Assembly: GCA_026874595.1 (NCBI GenBank) | Contig: CM049306.1 | Location: forward strand, 35,542,019-35,606,018 | Direction: 5' to 3' | Source: Sipunculus nudus | Taxonomy: Eukaryota > Annelida > Sipuncula > Golfingiida > Sipunculidae | DNA length: 64,000 nt | Shown here: in pieces, positions 59,501-64,000 of the stretch | How positions within the stretch are numbered: the stretch's first letter is position 1 | Layout: every line of letters begins with the position of its first letter | Program-made: the position numbers and the translations under genes | Notes under the pieces: model-generated | What the model was told of the DNA's origin: nothing | Database searches by the model: none | The model's input: only the letters and a program-made list of their open reading frames with translations

Positions 59501-61514
59501 TTACACTTCCAAAGCAGTTACCAGAAGTAGCCATGTTTCTTAACATGGAGCTGCCCATGAGCTCAACAGGGTGTTCTGTTCTGCCTGTGAGGCCATGTTT
59601 ATCATAGTAATGTAGCCAGGTCAGTGCAGTTGAGTTCAGTGTGAAAGTTCTTTAATTGGTATCTGTGTGGCATGTTTAACACTCTGGCTGAGTGTTTTCC
59701 AAGTGTGACATCTCGGTGACCTTTGACCTATATGTCAAAATATACTATATGTGATTGGTTAAAAAATAAGACAGTATGCAAAGTTTCTCTTAACCTTTTT
59801 ACTCAAATGTTTTCAATGCCCAAGATACAACACCTGTTAGAAAGGGCACCATAAATACTGCCAGCAAAATACATGTCACTGTCATGGTGCAAAACAAATG
59901 TCAGTACATCAAAAATATTTGTTTGGTGAAAAATGTGTTGCGTAATATCCTGTTCACCAGTTAATTCAGTGATGCATGTTAAACAATGTTTACATACTGA
60001 TACTCATTGTGTTCAATATTTCCCCTTTTCAGTGTTATTAGGGTTTAATTTTCGCAATCTGACAATATTTGTTAGTAAATTATTAATACAGTGTGATATA
60101 TTTATTTTATTTCCTCATTTACCTACCTTGTAGCTTTGACCAGAGTGGATCCACCTTAATTATCAAAAACTCATTAAACCGGGGTTTACCCAGTAAAACC
60201 CACTGGACTGATTTTTATGCTAAAAAAATCTGGGTTTTGCCAAACCCTGTTGAAAAAATATCAGCTTAAGTAAAGTTGGAACTCAATTCATCTTGACCCT
60301 CAAGGAAATTCAAATCATTCAAGCAAGACTTGTTTAATTTACCAATTAAACACTCACCTGGTCACACAGGGTTCCGTGATATTTCACAACAAGAACATGA
60401 AATTGATGCCTTCAAGAAAAAAATGTCTGTGATTTAATAAGAGATCAAGCATATAAAAGTCTATGACAAACAAATTTGCTTGTCAGATTCATGTGATACA
60501 AGTTTGATATGTTTTAAACCATTATATATAAATAAAGTTGACCTGTAGCTAATATGAAATATTGAAAAATTGTTTAAACTGCGACATATGTGAATGGAAA
60601 TCTCATGAAAAACCATGAGACCTGATGCAACTTTAAATGTTTTCATTGGACCAACCAAACTTCAAAAGCAATACACAGAGTAACTGTATAGCAGGTCGTG
60701 TTTCATTTTCTCCTGTGACTGTCACTGTAAACACAGATGTGAAAGCTCGTAGGTTAATTGTAAAGTTAACTGAGAATGACTGCCTCACTGTAATGCTTGT
60801 GTGTTATGCTTAACAAAGGGTAAATTTTGTGAACATAATATGAATATCTCTCAATTTAAGCAATAAGCACAAGTGAATGTGAAGCAAACAATGTTCTTTT
60901 AAATGTAAACCTTTGAATATTCACACTAGCTGTACCTATTTGTGCTCTTTAAAGAAATTGATTTTGAACCTCTTCCCCATGCTGTATGCTGTTTTCAAAA
61001 CTAATTTAAAAAGTTGTTCAAGTTAAAAATGTTGAAACTTGAAAGCTGTAATTTTTAAGTGGGAAACGGACTGAGTATTCAGCCAACAGGAAAGTTTATC
61101 AGGTTATATATGTTAACATGTTTGCCATGTATATTGCTTCTCTGTTTGCTGTTGGTTTTAGTATTAAGTTAACATTTTAGAATAATTGGTTTGACTATTA
61201 TTATAACAAGATATTTCAAGAAAATATAACACATAGTTTTTTTATTATTGTAGTTTCAAAGATAATTATAGTATTTTTTAGGGATTAATGGGTTTTATTT
61301 GAAACTGTTAACAGAGAAAAGGGAAACTCAAGCAATTTGACAGAGTTTTTGAACTTTACTAGAGATGACTAATGGATTATTGTCAGATCCTGTTTAGAAA
61401 CTGAAGAAAATGTTGTGAACCTTTCTGTTATTATTTAATTTGTAAGAAAACATTGTGAACTTCTCAGTAAATTTTAGTTTTACAAAATTCTTTATGTTTT
61501 GTTGTATGTTTCAG
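59501..61514 (+). other. Probable BRPF1-like 5' intron
   Basis: No coding sequence or recognisable repeat. It holds a perfect DR1 (TGACCTTTGACCT) at 59717-59729 and a polypyrimidine-AG acceptor at its end. Otherwise AT-rich. Confidence 0.4.
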
Positions 61515-62245
61515 AAAACAGAACAGAGACAAGATTAGGATGTAACCCAAAACTCCATTGTGAAACCGTGATGGTATTTGACTAGGCAGCACATACCATC
61601 ACCATGGTGCTGGACTTTGATGTTAAGACGTTTTGTATGAACTTGAAGGCCACGAAGCCGCCGTACGAGTGTCCTGTGAAATCATGTGGCAAAGTGTACA
61701 AGAGCTACTGTGGCATTCAGTTTCATTTATACAACTATGACCATGACAACCCTGAGTCCCCCTCACCACAAAAGAAACCAAGCAGTGCACGCAAAAGCAG
61801 GAAGTCCTGGAACCAACGGCAGGGTAAAAGGACGCCGTCTCCACCTGAACTGCCAAACTCTCCAAGCCGGGAAACGTTATCATATGCAGAATCACAGCGT
61901 ATGGTAGAAATTGATGTGGAAGGTAAAATACACCGAATTAATATATATGAACCATTAGAGATAATACCTCAGGATGAGATCGATAATTGTGACAATACTG
62001 AAAAGGAAGAGAAGCCAGAGAAGACACCTGTAAAGGTGAGCAAAGTGACAGACACTCCCAAAGGGCGCAAAGAACAAGCTACCCCAGCTCACACAACCAC
62101 TAAATTACCAGAAGCATCGTTTAAGGTTCTTGACAGTTATGTGCGGCCAAAGAATATTCCACCACGACCACAGTCATACTACAGGTTTATTGAGAAAACA
62201 CCTGATGAATTGGATGATGAGGTGGAGTATGACATGGATGAGGAG
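61515..62245 (+). CDS. BRPF1: BRPF1-like first coding exon (residues 1-214) with 89-nt leader
   Basis: Acceptor GTATGTTTCAG at 61504-61514, so the leader continues in an upstream exon. Coding begins at 61604 in a near-ideal context (CACCATGG). Two short upstream ORFs precede it in this exon. The donor is GTAGGT after MDEE, phase 0. Confidence 0.9.
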
Positions 62246-63681
62246 GTAGGTATTTTATTTGTACTTTGAGCATACCTCAGGCCTTCAAGTTGAGGCTCCC
62301 ATTGCCCCATTAAAGATAAAATGGCAAATGTTTGGTGGATGGCACTACAATCACAGTAAAACCCATGCTGTGTTGATGTTGAAGAGATTTAAGATAAAGT
62401 TTTGACCTACTTGACGAATTTAACTTTGATTTCTGTGCATGAAACTTTTACAAGAAGCGGGTTATTTAACTAAAGTGAGCTCTGCAAAATATGGTTTTAC
62501 TGTTTTGTAATGCCTCGCATTCTTAAAATCCACTTCTGGGTTTTACACCAGAATATAATTGCTTTGAAGTTTTATGTGTGCACCAACAAAGAACTGTCAG
62601 GCACATTTCATTAAATGTGATCAGCAACTGAAAAGATAGCATTGGGCATGTTTGTGCAACTAAGATGTAGTAGGCGCTTATAAATCAACATTCAACAGTG
62701 GGATCAGTTAGTTTCTGTGAGTGAAATGAGAATTTTTATTACAGGATTGTCAGTAATCTGTCTTAAAATGTGCGGATAGCATAACATGTACATGTATTTT
62801 ATTCTTTTACAGGATTATGCTTGGCTGGAGTTACTCAATGAAAACAGAAAAAATGAAAATCAACCACCGGTATCACAGGAGGTGTTTGAAGTTCTTATGG
62901 ACAGGTTTGAGAAAGAAGCATTTTTTCAGAGCCAGAGTTCAGGAAAAGACTTGAGCCCCTCAATAGATGAGGATGCAGTATGTTCTATATGTATGGACGG
63001 CGAGTGTCAGAATAGTAATGTTATCTTGTTTTGTGACATGTGTAATTTAGCTGTACATCAAGAATGCTATGGTGTACCATATATCCCAGAAGGCCAGTGG
63101 CTCTGTCGTAGATGTCTTCAGTCTCCTTCACGAGCTGTTGACTGTTGTCTGTGTCCAAATAAAGGTGGGGCCTTTAAGCAGACTGATGATGGGCGTTGGG
63201 CCCATGTTGTTTGTGCTCTTTGGATCCCAGAAGTGGGATTCGCAAATACAGTATTTTTAGAGCCTATAGACAGTATAGAGCATATTCCTGCTGCTCGATG
63301 GAAGTTATCATGTTATATTTGTAAACAAAGAGGAATGGGCGCTTGTATACAGTGCCATAAAACAAACTGCTATACTGCATTCCATGTGACTTGTGCACAG
63401 CAGGCAGGACTGTACATGAAAATTGAGCCTGTTCGGGAAACTGGTATTAATGGTTTAACAATAAATGTAAGAAAGACTGCGTTCTGCGATGTACACTCAC
63501 CAGCAGACATGAATTATCATCCAATGATTGATAATGGGATTGATGACCCTGCAGAAAAGGCCATTGCTGCCAAGAAAGCTAAAGAAGAGTCCAGGCTTAA
63601 AATGAGAAAAGCGCGGAAAATTCTGGCGGAGAAACGGAATGCTCTTCCAGTTGTGTCTATACCTATGATTCCTCAGAACAG
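61604..63681 (+). CDS. BRPF1: BRPF1/peregrin-like, 5' part, runs off the window
   Basis: Scaffold of MOZ/MORF (KAT6) and HBO1 histone H3 acetyltransferase complexes with ING5 and MEAF6. Coding exons 61604-62245 and 62813-63681 give 503 codons plus two bases; the next exon is past 64000. Order: C2H2 finger (C23, C28, H41, H47) in [17 protein letters not shown]; a basic/proline linker; an enhancer-of-polycomb-like segment ([40 protein letters not shown]); PHD1 about 271-315 (C271, C274, C288, C291, H296, C299, C312, C315); a zinc knuckle from C325; PHD2 about 381-442. The PHD-knuckle-PHD part is almost identical to vertebrates. The N-terminus [17 protein letters not shown] matches BRPF1 rather than BRPF2/3 of vertebrates, though an invertebrate single-copy BRPF is expected. 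Bromodomain and PWWP are not visible. Confidence 0.95.
62246..62812 (+). other. BRPF1-like intron between coding exons 1 and 2
   Basis: GTAGGT to TTTTACAG, 567 bp, no feature inside. Confidence 0.9.
62813..63681 (+). CDS. BRPF1: BRPF1-like second coding exon (215-503), PZP module
   Basis: Acceptor ATTCTTTTACAG. Starts [11 protein letters not shown]. The whole PHD1-knuckle-PHD2 reader lies in this one exon and ends ..[10 protein letters not shown], split codon AG, donor GTGATT. A lysine/arginine helix ([13 protein letters not shown]) follows PHD2, as in vertebrate BRPF1. Confidence 0.95.
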
Positions 63682-64000
63682 GTGATTATCTACTTGATAC
63701 TATTATGTGTATCATCTCCATTATTTGCCAACATATGAATGATTACCAGTACTCCATATTGTGTAGCCATTTGTTTTACATGTTTACTTGTAGAGTTATA
63801 TATGGAGAGGGTAGTATATGAATTAACAAAGTTGGGTTATTTAATGTTGGTGTTATAATTTTCACAAAGTTAGCTATCCTGTCATAATATAGCTTTTTCT
63901 GCATGGTTTATTGTAATATTTAAACTGTGGGAACAGTCAGTAGTGCATGCATGTTAACTGAGGCCAGGAATTAAGATTTTCTCAATGTGGTGATTTTACT
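63682..64000 (+). other. BRPF1-like intron, incomplete
   Basis: AT-rich intronic sequence after the GTGATT donor to the window end; no further exon is visible. Confidence 0.8.

Overview
This is a eukaryotic nuclear window, AT-rich and dominated by dispersed repeats, with three conserved metazoan genes split by GT-AG introns. The CARD+death-domain adaptor points to an animal. The repeat style (hairpin-bounded elements with tandem cores, a tRNA-type SINE, GACA/GACG-rich tails, long TA microsatellites) suggests a marine lophotrochozoan, most likely a mollusc; this is a judgement from general appearance, not a species call.

Layout. 1-14.4 kb: no gene; a stack of related repeats, including a Helitron-like element with a 280-bp higher-order tandem core (4046-5772). 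15.08-40.81 kb, minus strand: a complete 18-exon ACAD9 orthologue (637 codons, every splice phase closes). Its introns hold nested DNA transposons (26.2-29.0 kb), a 7-kb repeat-filled intron (29.5-36.6 kb), a MITE 32 bp from an exon and the 3' end of a LINE. 40.8-51.6 kb: intergenic, with TA microsatellites, two hAT-type elements with perfect 8-bp target duplications, and a possible unrecognised three-exon gene (42.5-46.8 kb, weakly supported). 51.58-53.28 kb, plus strand: a two-exon CARD+death-domain adaptor resembling CRADD/RAIDD. 53.3-58 kb: microsatellites and homopolymer runs. 58.1-59.5 kb: a CpG-richer stretch that looks like a TATA-less promoter. 61.5-63.7 kb, plus strand: the first two coding exons of a BRPF1/peregrin orthologue (C2H2 finger and PHD-zinc knuckle-PHD); the bromodomain and PWWP exons lie beyond the window.

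The three genes belong to unrelated processes (mitochondrial fatty-acid oxidation/complex I assembly, apoptosis signalling, histone acetylation) and share no operon-like relation. ACAD9 and CRADD are head-to-head about 10.8 kb apart.

The most interesting non-genic signal is one repeat superfamily whose copies share an architecture (AACAAG + 12-bp palindrome + inverted arm at one end; complementary arm or hairpin + GCTAAAAA at the other; tandem core units each carrying GGTGGCGCCACC). A second is a set of seven perfect DR1 nuclear-receptor half-site pairs, five or six of them in repeats. I did not find a convincing new defence or enzymatic system.
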